Shown here: positions 15,473 to 24,368 of the stretch, one piece after another
Position numbering within the stretch: position 1 is the stretch's first letter
Layout of the letters: each line of letters starts with the position of its first letter
Assembly: GCF_902459535.1 (NCBI RefSeq)
Contig: NZ_LR699553.1
Span: forward strand, 3,658,001-3,722,000
Length of the DNA: 64,000 bases
Direction: 5' to 3'
DNA from: Paraburkholderia dioscoreae
Lineage (GTDB): Bacteria; Pseudomonadota; Gammaproteobacteria; Burkholderiales; Burkholderiaceae
Program-made: the position numbers and the translations under genes
Notes under the pieces: model-generated
Seen by the model: the letters and a program-made list of their open reading frames with translations, nothing else
Told to the model about the DNA's origin: nothing
Database searches by the model: none

Positions 15473-17242
15473 TCACAGCAACCCAAACACCGCCACACCA
15501 TTGGTAGCGCCGACATACACCTTGCCGCGCGCGATCATCGGCGTGATGAATTTGTTGCCCGCGCCCCATTGATCGCGCGTGCCGGCCTGGTTGCTGTTGT
15601 ACAACTCGATGGCGAGATTGCCTGCGTTGTACGCGTGCAAAGCGCCGGTCGTGCCGTTTTCCGCCGCCCAGACAATGCCGTTGCTCGCGCCGTTCGCCGA
15701 CACAGCCGGCGTCGCCCCCGGATACGCAAAAGTGGTCGGACTCCTCGATGCGGCAGTGGTCGCGAGCAACGCCCCCGAGACTGGCAGCGCCTTCAGGTTG
15801 TCGTTCAGGCCGCCGTAGTAAACCACGCCGTTGTAGTAAGCCGGCGATCCCCAGATGCCGCCCGCCAGCGTGCCGATCAACTCCTGCCAGATGTTGTTGG
15901 CGGCCGGGCTGAATTTTCCCATCGAATCACGATCGACGACGTAGATATGGTTGTCCTTGCCGGCCGCCACCGCGAGATGCTTGACAACGCCGCCCGCGGT
16001 CGTCTGGTCCGGCAGCACCATCGCGCCGCCCGAGCCAAAATCGTTGTCCGTGCCCGCTTCCTCGACGACGTTGGACATCGCGAAGTAATCGGTAACCTGC
16101 AGGTTGCCCACGGAGAGCTTCATCATCGAGTTGCCGAAGTCGCCATCGACAGGAAAGCCCTGTGCATTCAGCGTGGTGCCGAACGTGCCGTTGCCATCCA
16201 CCACGTAGAGCGAGGTGCCGTCCGATGCCATGCCCGAGCCGGCCATCCAGATCGAGCCCTGACTGCCGTTCGGCGTGATGTTGAGCACACTGGTCTGTTT
16301 CAGCGTGTCGGCGCTATAGGCCATCAGCCAGCCCGTGTACGCGCCCGACATGCAGTGCGCGGTCCAGCCCATGTAGATGTTGCCGCCAACCAGCGTGAGT
16401 GCCGCGCGCTCCGTATGCAGCGACGGGTTGAAGGTAATCACACCGTTCACGCTGCCCGCGCCGTTGCCCGGGTACGTTGCCGCAATTTCCGTCGGACCGC
16501 CCAGTACTTCGGCGCCGGTCGCGAGGTCAAGCGCATGCAGCCGGTGATGGTAGCCGCCACTCCCGTCTTTCGTCATGGCCACGGCGTACAGCACGCCATT
16601 CGTGCCGCGATTGCGGTCGATCACCGGCGTCGACGTAATGCCGATCTCCGGCGTGATGTCCTGGCAACCGTGGTCGTCGCTGGGCGTTTCACCGCTACCG
16701 ATCAACGAGACCTTCCACAGTTGCGCGAACGACGTCGCGTCGTAGGCGTAGACGCTATCGTGTTCGGTGACCACGTACACCACATCGTGCGACGTACCGC
16801 CGATCGCCAGACTGGTGACGAAAAGCGGTTCTCCGTCGACCTTGCCGTCCGCGGCAAGAAACGCGACTTTGCCGAAGCTGGCCGAATTGACGTTGGCCGG
16901 CGTGAGGGTCGTCTCGGCGAGCATCTGACCGGTACGGCCGATATCGTTGTGATGCATGAGGACGTCGGTGGCGTAGGCTGTACCCGCTGTACCGGTCGAT
17001 CCAGTGCCGGTGCTGCCCATTCCCGAACCGGTCCCGGCGCCACTGCCCGTGCCGCCCGAGCCTGAGCCCGAACCGCCCGCGGTGCCGCTCCCGCCAGCCG
17101 CGCCCGACGCCACGACGGGCGCGCCACCACCCCCGCCGCACGACACGAAACAGGAGGCGACGGCGATTAACGCCGCCACCGTACCCCGGCGGGACCATAC
17201 ACCCAGCCCGGACGTCTCAACGCCAGCTTGCGAGATTCGCAT
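15473..17242 (-). CDS. PQQ-like beta-propeller lipoprotein
   Basis: A 589-residue exported protein. The N-terminus has a basic start, a hydrophobic segment (TVAALIAVA) and lipobox-like cysteines (VASC at 31, FVSC at 35), so it is probably a lipoprotein. About 50 residues of Gly/Ser/Thr linker follow (GSGSGGTGSGAGTGSG). The remainder has repeated beta-propeller blades of the PQQ/quinoprotein-dehydrogenase type (DVVYVVTEHDSVYAYDA, YLVD-type turns, GIWGSPAYYNGVVYYGG, GKVYVGATNGVAVFGLL). Clear PQQ or metal ligands of a working alcohol dehydrogenase cannot be confirmed, so a structural or binding role is as likely. GAGGCGAAA before the ATG supports the start. Confidence 0.8.
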   Translation of the reverse strand: MRISQAGVETSGLGVWSRRGTVAALIAVASCFVSCGGGGGAPVVASGAAGGSGTAGGSGSGSGGTGSGAGTGSGMGSTGTGSTGTAGTAYATDVLMHHNDIGRTGQMLAETTLTPANVNSASFGKVAFLAADGKVDGEPLFVTSLAIGGTSHDVVYVVTEHDSVYAYDATSFAQLWKVSLIGSGETPSDDHGCQDITPEIGITSTPVIDRNRGTNGVLYAVAMTKDGSGGYHHRLHALDLATGAEVLGGPTEIAATYPGNGAGSVNGVITFNPSLHTERAALTLVGGNIYMGWTAHCMSGAYTGWLMAYSADTLKQTSVLNITPNGSQGSIWMAGSGMASDGTSLYVVDGNGTFGTTLNAQGFPVDGDFGNSMMKLSVGNLQVTDYFAMSNVVEEAGTDNDFGSGGAMVLPDQTTAGGVVKHLAVAAGKDNHIYVVDRDSMGKFSPAANNIWQELIGTLAGGIWGSPAYYNGVVYYGGLNDNLKALPVSGALLATTAASRSPTTFAYPGATPAVSANGASNGIVWAAENGTTGALHAYNAGNLAIELYNSNQAGTRDQWGAGNKFITPMIARGKVYVGATNGVAVFGLL

Positions 17243-17502
17243 TTTCGCCTCGTCTCATGAACGATGCGACGGTCAACTCCGCACAACGAACGGTGCGCGT
17301 CGTGAATCACGTCGCGTGCCGCAAGAGAGGAGTTCGCCACGTGCGTCTTCCGATCGCTGGATGCGCTGGTCGCCCTTACGGATGATTAACCGTACGCTGT
17401 TTGCAAAGGCGTTTGCCGCCATCGTTTCGCCTCCCTCCGCCATACGTGGCAATACTTGAGGACGACGCGGCCTCGCTACAGCAGGCGTTCGATCGAACTC
17501 GA

Positions 17503-18060
17503 TCAGTAGTACGGATAAGGGGCATAGATTACCGGCGGCGGCCCGTAGTAACGAGGCGGCGGCGCAACATATACCGGCTGCGGCGCGTAGACCGGCATCT
17601 GCGGCTGCGAGATCGTATTGCCCTTCGACGTCATGCATTGCGCGTACGCTGCGTCGTATCGCGCCTGCATGCTGTTGGCCGAATACTGCGCGCCGTTTGC
17701 GCCGGCCGCGCCGCCGAGCAGCAAGCCGCTGCCCGCGCCAATCGCAGCACCCGCGCCGGCATTGCCCGCCGCCGCGCCGATGAGCGCGCCGACAGCGGCA
17801 CCGCCCAGCGTGCCGACGGCCGCGCTATTGACGCTGTTCGTAGTCGAACTCTGCGCGGCACCGGCCGCGTCCGACGCACGGTAGGCGTAATCGCGGCAGG
17901 AGTAGTCGTCCTGCTGGAACTGATTGAGCGGCTCGCCGCTGCGCGGCAGCGCAACAATGGAAGGACCGCTCGGCGGCACGACTGCGCAGCCGCCAAGGAG
18001 CGCCAGTGCGAGCGCGCCTGCCGGCAGGGCGACGCGTGTCGATTTGAGACTTGAGATCAT
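17503..18060 (-). CDS. Glycine-zipper outer membrane lipoprotein
   Basis: A 185-residue lipoprotein with signal peptide and lipobox LLGGC (Cys25). The middle (about 85-130) is a glycine-zipper membrane segment (GTLGGAAVGALIGAAAGNAGAGAAIGAG split over two helices), as in YMGG/OmpA-SlyB-like proteins. The C-terminal 40 residues are Pro/Tyr-rich (YAPQPVYVAPPPRYYGPPP). Cys pairs in YSCRDYAY and YAQCMTSKG flank the zipper. A role in the cell envelope is likely but no specific function is known. It stands alone between the PQQ-like lipoprotein gene and katG, all on the minus strand. Confidence 0.8.
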   Translation of the reverse strand: MISSLKSTRVALPAGALALALLGGCAVVPPSGPSIVALPRSGEPLNQFQQDDYSCRDYAYRASDAAGAAQSSTTNSVNSAAVGTLGGAAVGALIGAAAGNAGAGAAIGAGSGLLLGGAAGANGAQYSANSMQARYDAAYAQCMTSKGNTISQPQMPVYAPQPVYVAPPPRYYGPPPVIYAPYPYY

Positions 18061-18378
18061 AGGGGCGCACGTTTCTTCATGGGAGAAACATACGTTAGGC
18101 CAATTTGCGTGCGGCTTGTTTACGAGATAGTTACCGTATTTTTTCTTTATCTATCCGGACACGCCGCCGACGGGCTGAAAGCACGTGGTGAGCATGGACG
18201 CGGTTACCAACTGTGACAAAGAGTCATCCGTCGCAGAACGCCCGATAAAGACGCGCCCGGCCGGTCCGGTTCCGCAAAAACCAAAGCCTTTGCGACCGGG
18301 ACCACGTCATCGATCTGAGTCGGCAGACGCTTTGCGAGGCCCCGCCAGGAACATGCTCCGGCGGGGCTCCTCGACCAG
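18061..18378. other. Intergenic region between katG and the glycine-zipper gene
   Basis: No gene seen. It contains the katG downstream hairpin at 18339-18367 and an AT-rich patch near 18130-18160 (TATTTTTTCTTTATCTAT) that may hold the promoter of the lipoprotein gene. Confidence 0.55.
18339..18367 (-). terminator. Hairpin after katG
   Basis: GCCCCGCC pairs with GGCGGGGC, and inside it GGA with TCC, around a 6-base loop, starting about 12 bases past the katG stop codon. No T-run follows, so termination is likely but not certain. Confidence 0.5.
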
Positions 18379-20640
18379 TCAGGCAATCTCGAACCGGTCC
18401 AGATCCATCACTTTGGCCCAGGCTGCAACGAAGTCGCGGACGAATTTCTCCTGCGCGTCCTCGCTTGCATAGACTTCGCATAAAGCCCTGAGCTGAGCAT
18501 GCGACCCAAAGACCAGATCGACACGCGTGCCCGTCCATTTGAGCTCGCCGCTCTTGCGATCTCGCCCCTCGAACACGTCCCTGGCCAGCGACAGCGGCTT
18601 CCATTCCGTGCCCATGTCGAGCAGGTTACGGAAGAAGTCATTGGACAGCGTCTCCGGCCGGTGCGTGAATACACCGTGCGAATCCTGCCCTGCGTGAACG
18701 TTCAAGGCGCGCAAGCCGCCGATCAGCACCGTCATCTCCGGCGCCGTCAGCGTCAGCAATTGCGCCTTGTCGATCAGCAAGGCCTCCGCCGGAGCGCGAT
18801 ACTTGCCCTGGAGGTAGTTGCGGAAGCCATCGGCGAGCGGTTCGAGCGCCGCGACGGATTGCACGTCGGTCTGCTCCTGCGAGGCATCCATGCGGCCCGG
18901 CGAGAAAGGCACGCTCACCTGCTGGCCGGCGCTCTTTGCCGCCTGTTCGATAGCGGCGGCGCCACCCAGCACGATCAGGTCGGCCAGCGAAATCTTCTTG
19001 CCACCAGACTGCGAGCCGTTGAACTCGCTCTGAATACCTTCGAGGACTTTCAGCACCTTCGCCAGTTGCTCAGGCTGATTGACTGGCCAGTCTTTCTGCG
19101 GCGCGAGGCGAATGCGCGCACCGTTGGCGCCGCCGCGCTTGTCCGAGCCGCGGAAAGTGGAAGCCGAAGCCCACGCCGTCGACACCAGCTGCGAGACTGA
19201 CAGCCCCGACGCCAGAATCTTCTGCTTGAGCGAGGCGATATCCTGCCCGTTCACCAGCGGATGGTCGAGCGCCGGAATCGGGTCCTGCCAGATCAGTTCT
19301 TCGGCCGGCACTTCCGGGCCGAGATAGCGGGTGCGCGGTCCCATGTCGCGGTGGGTCAGCTTGAACCAGGCGCGGGAGAAGGCATCGGCAAGCTCGTCCG
19401 GATTCTCCAGAAACCGCCGCGAAATCTTCTCGTAGACGGGATCGAAGCGCAGCGAGAGGTCGGTGGTGAGCATGGTCGGCCGCAGCTTCTTCGAGGGGTC
19501 GTGAGCGTGCGGGATCGTTTCGCCGGCGTCCTTGGCAACCCACTGATGCGCGCCTGCGGGGCTCTTGGTCAGCTCCCATTCGTACTTGAACAGGTTTTCG
19601 AAGAAGCCATTGCCCCACTTCGTGGGCGTGGTGGTCCAGGTGACTTCCAGACCGCTCGTGATCGTGTCGCCGCCCTTGCCGGTGCCGAAGCTGTTCTTCC
19701 AGCCCAGCCCCTGGTTCTCGAGATCGGCCGCCTCGGGTTCGGGGCCGACGTTGTCGGCGGGACCGGCGCCGTGCGTCTTGCCGAAGGTGTGACCACCGGC
19801 GATCAGCGCGACAGTCTCTTCGTCGTTCATGGCCATGCGAGCGAAGGTTTCGCGAATGTCGTGCGCCGCGGCGAGCGGGTCCGGATTGCCGTCGGGGCCT
19901 TCCGGGTTGACATAGATGAGGCCCATCTGCACGGCGCCCAGCGGATTTTCGAGGTTTCGCCCGCTGTTGTCGCGGCTCACCTCTTCGCCGTGTTTTTCTT
20001 CGTCGGCGACGATCACGCCACCGTCGTCGTTATCGCCGGCCGCGCCTTTGCCGTAGCGGACGTCGCCGCCCAGCCAGGTCTTCTCGTTGCCCCAGTAGAC
20101 GTCCAGATCCGGCTCCCACGTGTCCTCCCGGCCGCCCGCGAAACCGAAGGTCTTAAAGCCCATGGTTTCGAGCGCGACGTTACCCGTGAGAATCAACAGG
20201 TCGGCCCAGGAAATCTTCTGGCCGTACTTTTGCTTGATCGGCCAGAGCAGGCGGCGCGCCTTGTCCAGGCTGACGTTGTCCGGCCAACTGTTGAGCGGCG
20301 CAAACCGTTGCTGACCGCGCCCAGCGCCGCCGCGGCCGTCGCCGATGCGATACGTGCCGGCGCTGTGCCAGGCCATGCGGATGAACAGCGGCCCGTAGTG
20401 GCCGAAGTCCGCGGGCCACCAGTCCTGCGAGTCGGTCATCAGAGCGGCCAGGTCTTTCTTCACGGCAGCCAGATCGAGGCTCCTGAACGCCTCGGCATAG
20501 TTGAAGCTGCCATCCATCGGGTTGGACTTGCCGGAGTGCTGGCTGAGCAGATCCAGTCGCAACTGCTTCGGCCACCAGTCACGGTTCGTGGTGCCGCTGC
20601 CGGCGGCATGGTTGAACGGACACTTTGCTTCGCTTGACAT
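18379..20640 (-). CDS. katG: Catalase-peroxidase KatG
   Basis: A 753-residue bifunctional haem enzyme that destroys hydrogen peroxide and has peroxidase activity in the cytoplasm. The distal triad is R88, W91 and H92 in RMAWHSAGTYR. The cross-link partners of the Trp-Tyr-Met adduct appear as W91, Y243 (LIYVNPEG) and M269 (FARMAMNDEE). The proximal His is H284 in AGGHTFGKTH. Both halves of the duplicated peroxidase fold are complete. Compared with the Burkholderia pseudomallei enzyme I remember, the loop before Y243 (about residues 191-228) is some 25 residues longer and acidic. GGAGG precedes the start at 20640; a longer upstream start would add nine residues. It belongs with sodB in oxidative defence. 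Confidence 0.97.
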   Translation of the reverse strand: MSSEAKCPFNHAAGSGTTNRDWWPKQLRLDLLSQHSGKSNPMDGSFNYAEAFRSLDLAAVKKDLAALMTDSQDWWPADFGHYGPLFIRMAWHSAGTYRIGDGRGGAGRGQQRFAPLNSWPDNVSLDKARRLLWPIKQKYGQKISWADLLILTGNVALETMGFKTFGFAGGREDTWEPDLDVYWGNEKTWLGGDVRYGKGAAGDNDDGGVIVADEEKHGEEVSRDNSGRNLENPLGAVQMGLIYVNPEGPDGNPDPLAAAHDIRETFARMAMNDEETVALIAGGHTFGKTHGAGPADNVGPEPEAADLENQGLGWKNSFGTGKGGDTITSGLEVTWTTTPTKWGNGFFENLFKYEWELTKSPAGAHQWVAKDAGETIPHAHDPSKKLRPTMLTTDLSLRFDPVYEKISRRFLENPDELADAFSRAWFKLTHRDMGPRTRYLGPEVPAEELIWQDPIPALDHPLVNGQDIASLKQKILASGLSVSQLVSTAWASASTFRGSDKRGGANGARIRLAPQKDWPVNQPEQLAKVLKVLEGIQSEFNGSQSGGKKISLADLIVLGGAAAIEQAAKSAGQQVSVPFSPGRMDASQEQTDVQSVAALEPLADGFRNYLQGKYRAPAEALLIDKAQLLTLTAPEMTVLIGGLRALNVHAGQDSHGVFTHRPETLSNDFFRNLLDMGTEWKPLSLARDVFEGRDRKSGELKWTGTRVDLVFGSHAQLRALCEVYASEDAQEKFVRDFVAAWAKVMDLDRFEIA

Positions 20641-21141
20641 GCGATACCTCCTTGGGGAGACGTACACTTGGGTGTTCTACTGTGGCGTCAGACTTCCGGA
20701 CGCATCGGCCATCCGGCGCCGGTGGGCCTGTCTGAAAACCTCGTGGTGCACGCTTTCTGGTGTGCCGCTGCCGATCACCCGACGCACATAATCGTGCTGC
20801 GACGCGGGATGTTCGTAGCGGGAATTGGACGAGAATGGCTCACCTCTTCAGACCTGCTGCGATCTGAAATATACGTGAGAGTCTCTCGCAATAGAAAGCG
20901 GTTCTTGCAATGTCATCGATAGGTCGTGACTATAACTTGGCCGTCGGAAAATCGCTTGCTCGGTGCCGGGAGAGCGCCGTTGTGATCGACGCGAAGAGTG
21001 GGTAGAAGTTCGACAATCACGCACGCCCTGGCGAGCGAATGCAGATAGTCAACCGCGTGGATTGACGCAAGGCAACTGGCCCGGGTTATTTACTTAGGTA
21101 TCCGATGGTTTTTCGATGTGCAGGCGCATGCAAGGCCCATG
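20641..21141. other. katG upstream region
   Basis: No gene supported. An ATAG-N7-CTAT sequence at 20919-20933 fits half of an OxyR site but lies about 280 bases from katG and lacks the second half in register. The region near 20860-20940 is AT-richer than its surroundings. Confidence 0.4.
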
Positions 21142-21516
21142 TCACTCCTCATCCGTCGATCGGCCGAACAGCGAAAAAAGCTTCGACGGTTTATGCGGAA
21201 CGTCTTCGCCGATGACACCGAACTCGACCGGCAAACGCATGTAGAAAACGTGCACGTTTTCGGCGCGCACCAGATCGAGAAGCTGCTCCGCTTCGGTTTC
21301 GGTCACGGCAAGAATGATCTGCACCGGCTGATCGTCGAGTTTGAGCATGCGGGCCGCGTGACGCGAACCGGCGTGGCCGATGCCTTCGGCGCAATTGATG
21401 ACGGTCGCGCCGCTGATCCCGAGCCGCCGGACCTCGTGCAGCAGCCATTCGCACACGGTTTGATGGCCGTGCTTCCTGTTCTGCTCTGTATAGAACGTCA
21501 GTTGATAGCCGTTCAT
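21142..21516 (-). CDS. DUF190 family protein
   Basis: A 124-residue protein of the DUF190 family, which has a PII-like alpha/beta fold and is often linked to CrcB fluoride channels or other transporters. The core is visible as LTFYTEQNRKHGHQTVCEWLL, GISGATVINCAEGIG, PVQIILAVTETEAEQLLDLV and VHVFYMRLPVEFGVIG. GGAG before the ATG at 21516 supports the start over the frame's upstream extension. It is the second of two related genes; the other lies 113 bases upstream on the same strand. No channel gene is adjacent. Confidence 0.8.
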   Translation of the reverse strand: MNGYQLTFYTEQNRKHGHQTVCEWLLHEVRRLGISGATVINCAEGIGHAGSRHAARMLKLDDQPVQIILAVTETEAEQLLDLVRAENVHVFYMRLPVEFGVIGEDVPHKPSKLFSLFGRSTDEE

Positions 21517-21629
21517 CGTATATCTCCGCCGCCCGACGCCGGGCCGCACCCCATCGCCTGATTCATTCTAGCCCATGACCCACGAGACAGATGCGCGAGC
21601 GTAGCATCCCGGCACCGGCGCGGCCCACG

Positions 21630-21968
21630 CTACTCACCGCCCTCTTCCGCGCTTGCGCCAAGCACTTCGTATTCGACAGGACAGCGCGTGTAGAAGAGCT
21701 GAACGCCGCCGTGCCGGAGAGTATCGAGCAGCGCGTCGATGCGTTCATCTTCCGCCGCCACCGTGACGACGACGGGCTGGTCGACCAGTTCAAAAAACCG
21801 CGCCGCATGGTACTTGCCATGCGCGTCGATGCTTTCGCTCACCTCGATCACCGTGGCGCCCTCGATGCCGGCTTCCTTCGTCTTCTCCAGAATCCAGTCG
21901 ATGACGGTCATGTGACTCTTGCGGTGACTCTGATTGGCTGCAAACAACGTCAATTGACTGCCTTTCAT
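21630..21968 (-). CDS. DUF190 family protein (paralogue)
   Basis: A 112-residue PII-like DUF190 protein sharing the plan of its downstream neighbour (QLTLFAANQSHRKSHMTVIDWIL, GIEGATVIEVSESIDAHGKYHAA, PVVVTVAAEDERIDALLDTL, VQLFYTRCPVEYEVLG). It is clearly a duplicate that has diverged at its C-terminus. The start at 21968 is where the similarity to the paralogue begins; seven more residues are possible. Function unknown. It probably forms one transcription unit with the next DUF190 gene. Confidence 0.8.
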   Translation of the reverse strand: MKGSQLTLFAANQSHRKSHMTVIDWILEKTKEAGIEGATVIEVSESIDAHGKYHAARFFELVDQPVVVTVAAEDERIDALLDTLRHGGVQLFYTRCPVEYEVLGASAEEGGE

Positions 21969-22100
21969 GAGGAACTCCGATCGGTCCATGAAGAATGCGC
22001 GAGTGGTCTGCGCGCAGCATGCCGGGCCTGCCTGGCAAACTCATACTAACCCCCGGGCAAAACGCTCGCTCGAATGTTGCCCGATGCGAAAGGCAGGCAC

Positions 22101-22126
22101 AAAAAAGCCCTCGCGCGGAGGGCTTT
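22101..22126 (-). terminator. Rho-independent terminator of sodB
   Basis: On the minus strand AAAGCCCTC pairs with GAGGGCTTT around a 5-base loop and is followed by TTTTTT. It lies about 65 bases after the sodB stop codon. Confidence 0.85.
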
Positions 22127-22191
22127 CATCCAGGCTACGGCTTGCAAAGTTTATTGCGGGAGACTGCGTTCGCCTTTGCGCAACCGCAAAC

Positions 22192-22770
22192 TCACGCGAA
22201 GTTCTTCGACGCGAATTCCCAGTTGACGATATTCCAGTACGCTTCGACGAACTTCGGACGCGCATTGCGGTAATCGATGTAGTAAGCGTGCTCCCATACG
22301 TCGATCGTCAGCAGTGCCTTGGCGTCGGTGGTCAGCGGCGTGGCGGCGTTGCTGGTCGACACCAGGTCGAGCGAACCGTCGGGCTTCTTCACGAGCCATG
22401 CCCAACCCGAGCCGAACGTGCCGACTGCGGTCTTGGCGAATTCTTCCTTGAACTTGTCGAACGAACCCCACTTGGCGTTGATCGCGTCAGCGAGTGCGCC
22501 GCTCGGAGCACCGCCACCTTGCGGCGACAGGCTGTTCCAGAAGAACGTGTGGTTCCACACTTGAGCCGCGTTGTTGAACACACCGCCCGATGCCTTCTTG
22601 ACGATTTCCTCCAGCGACAGATTTTCGAACTCCGTGCCCTTGATCAGATTGTTCAGGTTGGTCACATAGGTCTGGTGATGCTTGCCGTAGTGAAACTCGA
22701 GCGTCTCTTCCGACATGTGCGGAACGAGTGCGTTTTTCGCGAACGGCAGCGGTGGGAGCGTATGTTCCAT
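22192..22770 (-). CDS. sodB: Superoxide dismutase [Fe]
   Basis: A 192-residue cytoplasmic iron superoxide dismutase. The metal ligands are in the usual places: His in LEFHYGKHHQTYV, His in VWNHTFFWNSL, Asp and His in DVWEHAYYIDYRN. QGGGAPSG and FGSGWAWL favour the Fe type over Mn. AAGGAAAG precedes the ATG. It stands upstream of a strong terminator and next to xseA on the same strand. Confidence 0.97.
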   Translation of the reverse strand: MEHTLPPLPFAKNALVPHMSEETLEFHYGKHHQTYVTNLNNLIKGTEFENLSLEEIVKKASGGVFNNAAQVWNHTFFWNSLSPQGGGAPSGALADAINAKWGSFDKFKEEFAKTAVGTFGSGWAWLVKKPDGSLDLVSTSNAATPLTTDAKALLTIDVWEHAYYIDYRNARPKFVEAYWNIVNWEFASKNFA

Positions 22771-22988
22771 GGTGCTTTCCTTCTCAGTATCTGTTGTGGG
22801 GGGAGTCTGCGGATAACGCTATAGAGCACTCGATTGTAGGCGACTTGGAATAACCCCGCAAACCAACGGACTTTATGTCCGGCATCGGCAAACATGCTGC
22901 ACACATAGCGTAATTAATGCATTCGCACACCGTGTGCCAGGGCACTGCAAGCGTCAAAAGTACTGGCGCCCGCCCCGTGGGGGAAGTG

Positions 22989-24368
22989 TCAGAATCCGTC
23001 GGTCAGGCGCGGCTGCACATCCGCGAGCGCGATGTCCGCGGCGCCTTCCGCGAGATGCACCGTAAGGCGCCGCCCGGGTTTCAACGACGACGGCGCACGC
23101 ACCGCGCGCCCGCTCTGCGCATCGAGCACCGCCGCATAACCACGCTCGAGCGTGCGCTGCGGGCTCAGCACTTCGAGACGCGCGGCAAGCGTGTCGATGC
23201 GCGCGGTCTGACGTTCATGCTGGCGTAACAAAGCCATGTCCAGACGCTGCGCGAGATTGCCGAGCTTCGCCTGATGCCCGGCGAGATCAGGGCGCCAACG
23301 TTGCCAGCGCATCTGTAGCAGCGAAAACCGCGCTCTTGCATCACGTACCGGGCGCGTGCCCGCCGACGCGAGCCGCACGCTCAGTTGCTGCAAATGAGTG
23401 CGTTGCCGCGCGAGACGCTCAGCCGGCGACACCAGCCTGCGCGCGAGCCAGTCGAGTTGCTGCGCGCGCCGCTCCATCATGCGGCCGAAACCGCGTGCGA
23501 GTGTCGCGTGGCGATGGTCGAGCTCGCGCAACAGCAGCACGCGCTGCGGACTCACCAGTTCGGCGGCGCCGGTGGGCGTCGGCGCGCGCACATCGGCGGC
23601 GAAATCGGCGATCGTGAAATCGGTTTCGTGACCCACGCCGCTCACCACCGGAATGGCGCTTTCGGCGATCGCGCGCGCCAGCACTTCTTCGTTGAACGCC
23701 CACAGGTCTTCGATCGAGCCGCCGCCACGGCAGACGATCAGCACGTCGACTTCGCGCCTTGCGTTGGCGGCATCGACCATCGCGGCGAGCTTCGCGCTCA
23801 CGCCTGCGCCCTGCACCGGCGCCGGATAGACGATCACCGGAATGTGCGGCGCGCGGCGCGACAGCGTGGTCAGGACATCGCGCAAGGCGGCGGCCTGCAA
23901 GGACGTCACGATGCCGATTGCTCGCGGATGCGACGGCAACGGGCGCTTTCGTTCGGCGGCAAAGAGACCCTCGGCTTCGAGCTGCGCTTTCAGCCGCAGG
24001 AACGCTTCATAGAGACGCCCCTGCCCTGTGCGCCGCACCGCCTCGACATTCAGTTGCAGCTCGCCGCGCGGCTCGTACATTGTCACCAAGGCGCGCACTT
24101 CAATGCGATCGCCTTCGCGCGGCGTGAATTCGGCGTATTGCGCTCGCCCGCGGAACATCACGCAGCGCATCTGCGCCTGCGCGTCCTTGATCGAGAAATA
24201 CCAGTGGCCGCTCGCGGCGCGCGTGAAGTTCGACACTTCGCCGGCAACCCAGACCAGCGGGAACGAGCGTTCGAGCATCGTGCCGATTGCGCGATTGAGC
24301 GCCGAGACGGGGACGACGACTTCGCCGCCGGGCGCGGCCGACGAGAAAAAAGGGCTTTCGGGATTCAT
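22989..24368 (-). CDS. xseA: Exodeoxyribonuclease VII large subunit
   Basis: A 459-residue protein, the large subunit of the nuclease that degrades single-stranded DNA together with XseB. The N-terminal OB-fold is seen (LVWVAGEVSNFTRAASGHWYFSIKD), then the catalytic domain with VITSLQAAALRD-type and RGGGSIEDLWAFNEE motifs and GVGHETDFTIADFAAD, followed by a long coiled region. xseB is not adjacent, as is usual in this group. It precedes sodB on the same strand with about 220 bases between them. Confidence 0.97.
   Translation of the reverse strand: MNPESPFFSSAAPGGEVVVPVSALNRAIGTMLERSFPLVWVAGEVSNFTRAASGHWYFSIKDAQAQMRCVMFRGRAQYAEFTPREGDRIEVRALVTMYEPRGELQLNVEAVRRTGQGRLYEAFLRLKAQLEAEGLFAAERKRPLPSHPRAIGIVTSLQAAALRDVLTTLSRRAPHIPVIVYPAPVQGAGVSAKLAAMVDAANARREVDVLIVCRGGGSIEDLWAFNEEVLARAIAESAIPVVSGVGHETDFTIADFAADVRAPTPTGAAELVSPQRVLLLRELDHRHATLARGFGRMMERRAQQLDWLARRLVSPAERLARQRTHLQQLSVRLASAGTRPVRDARARFSLLQMRWQRWRPDLAGHQAKLGNLAQRLDMALLRQHERQTARIDTLAARLEVLSPQRTLERGYAAVLDAQSGRAVRAPSSLKPGRRLTVHLAEGAADIALADVQPRLTDGF

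Noticed and set aside
15281..17065. 594-codon plus-strand frame
   Set aside because: Antisense to the PQQ-like lipoprotein; His/Arg-rich composition typical of high-GC shadow frames.
19261..20637. 458-codon plus-strand frame
   Set aside because: Antisense to katG, which is unambiguous.
20919..20933. OxyR site for katG
   Set aside because: Only one ATAG-N7-CTAT half, about 280 bases from the start codon, and the second half is not in register.
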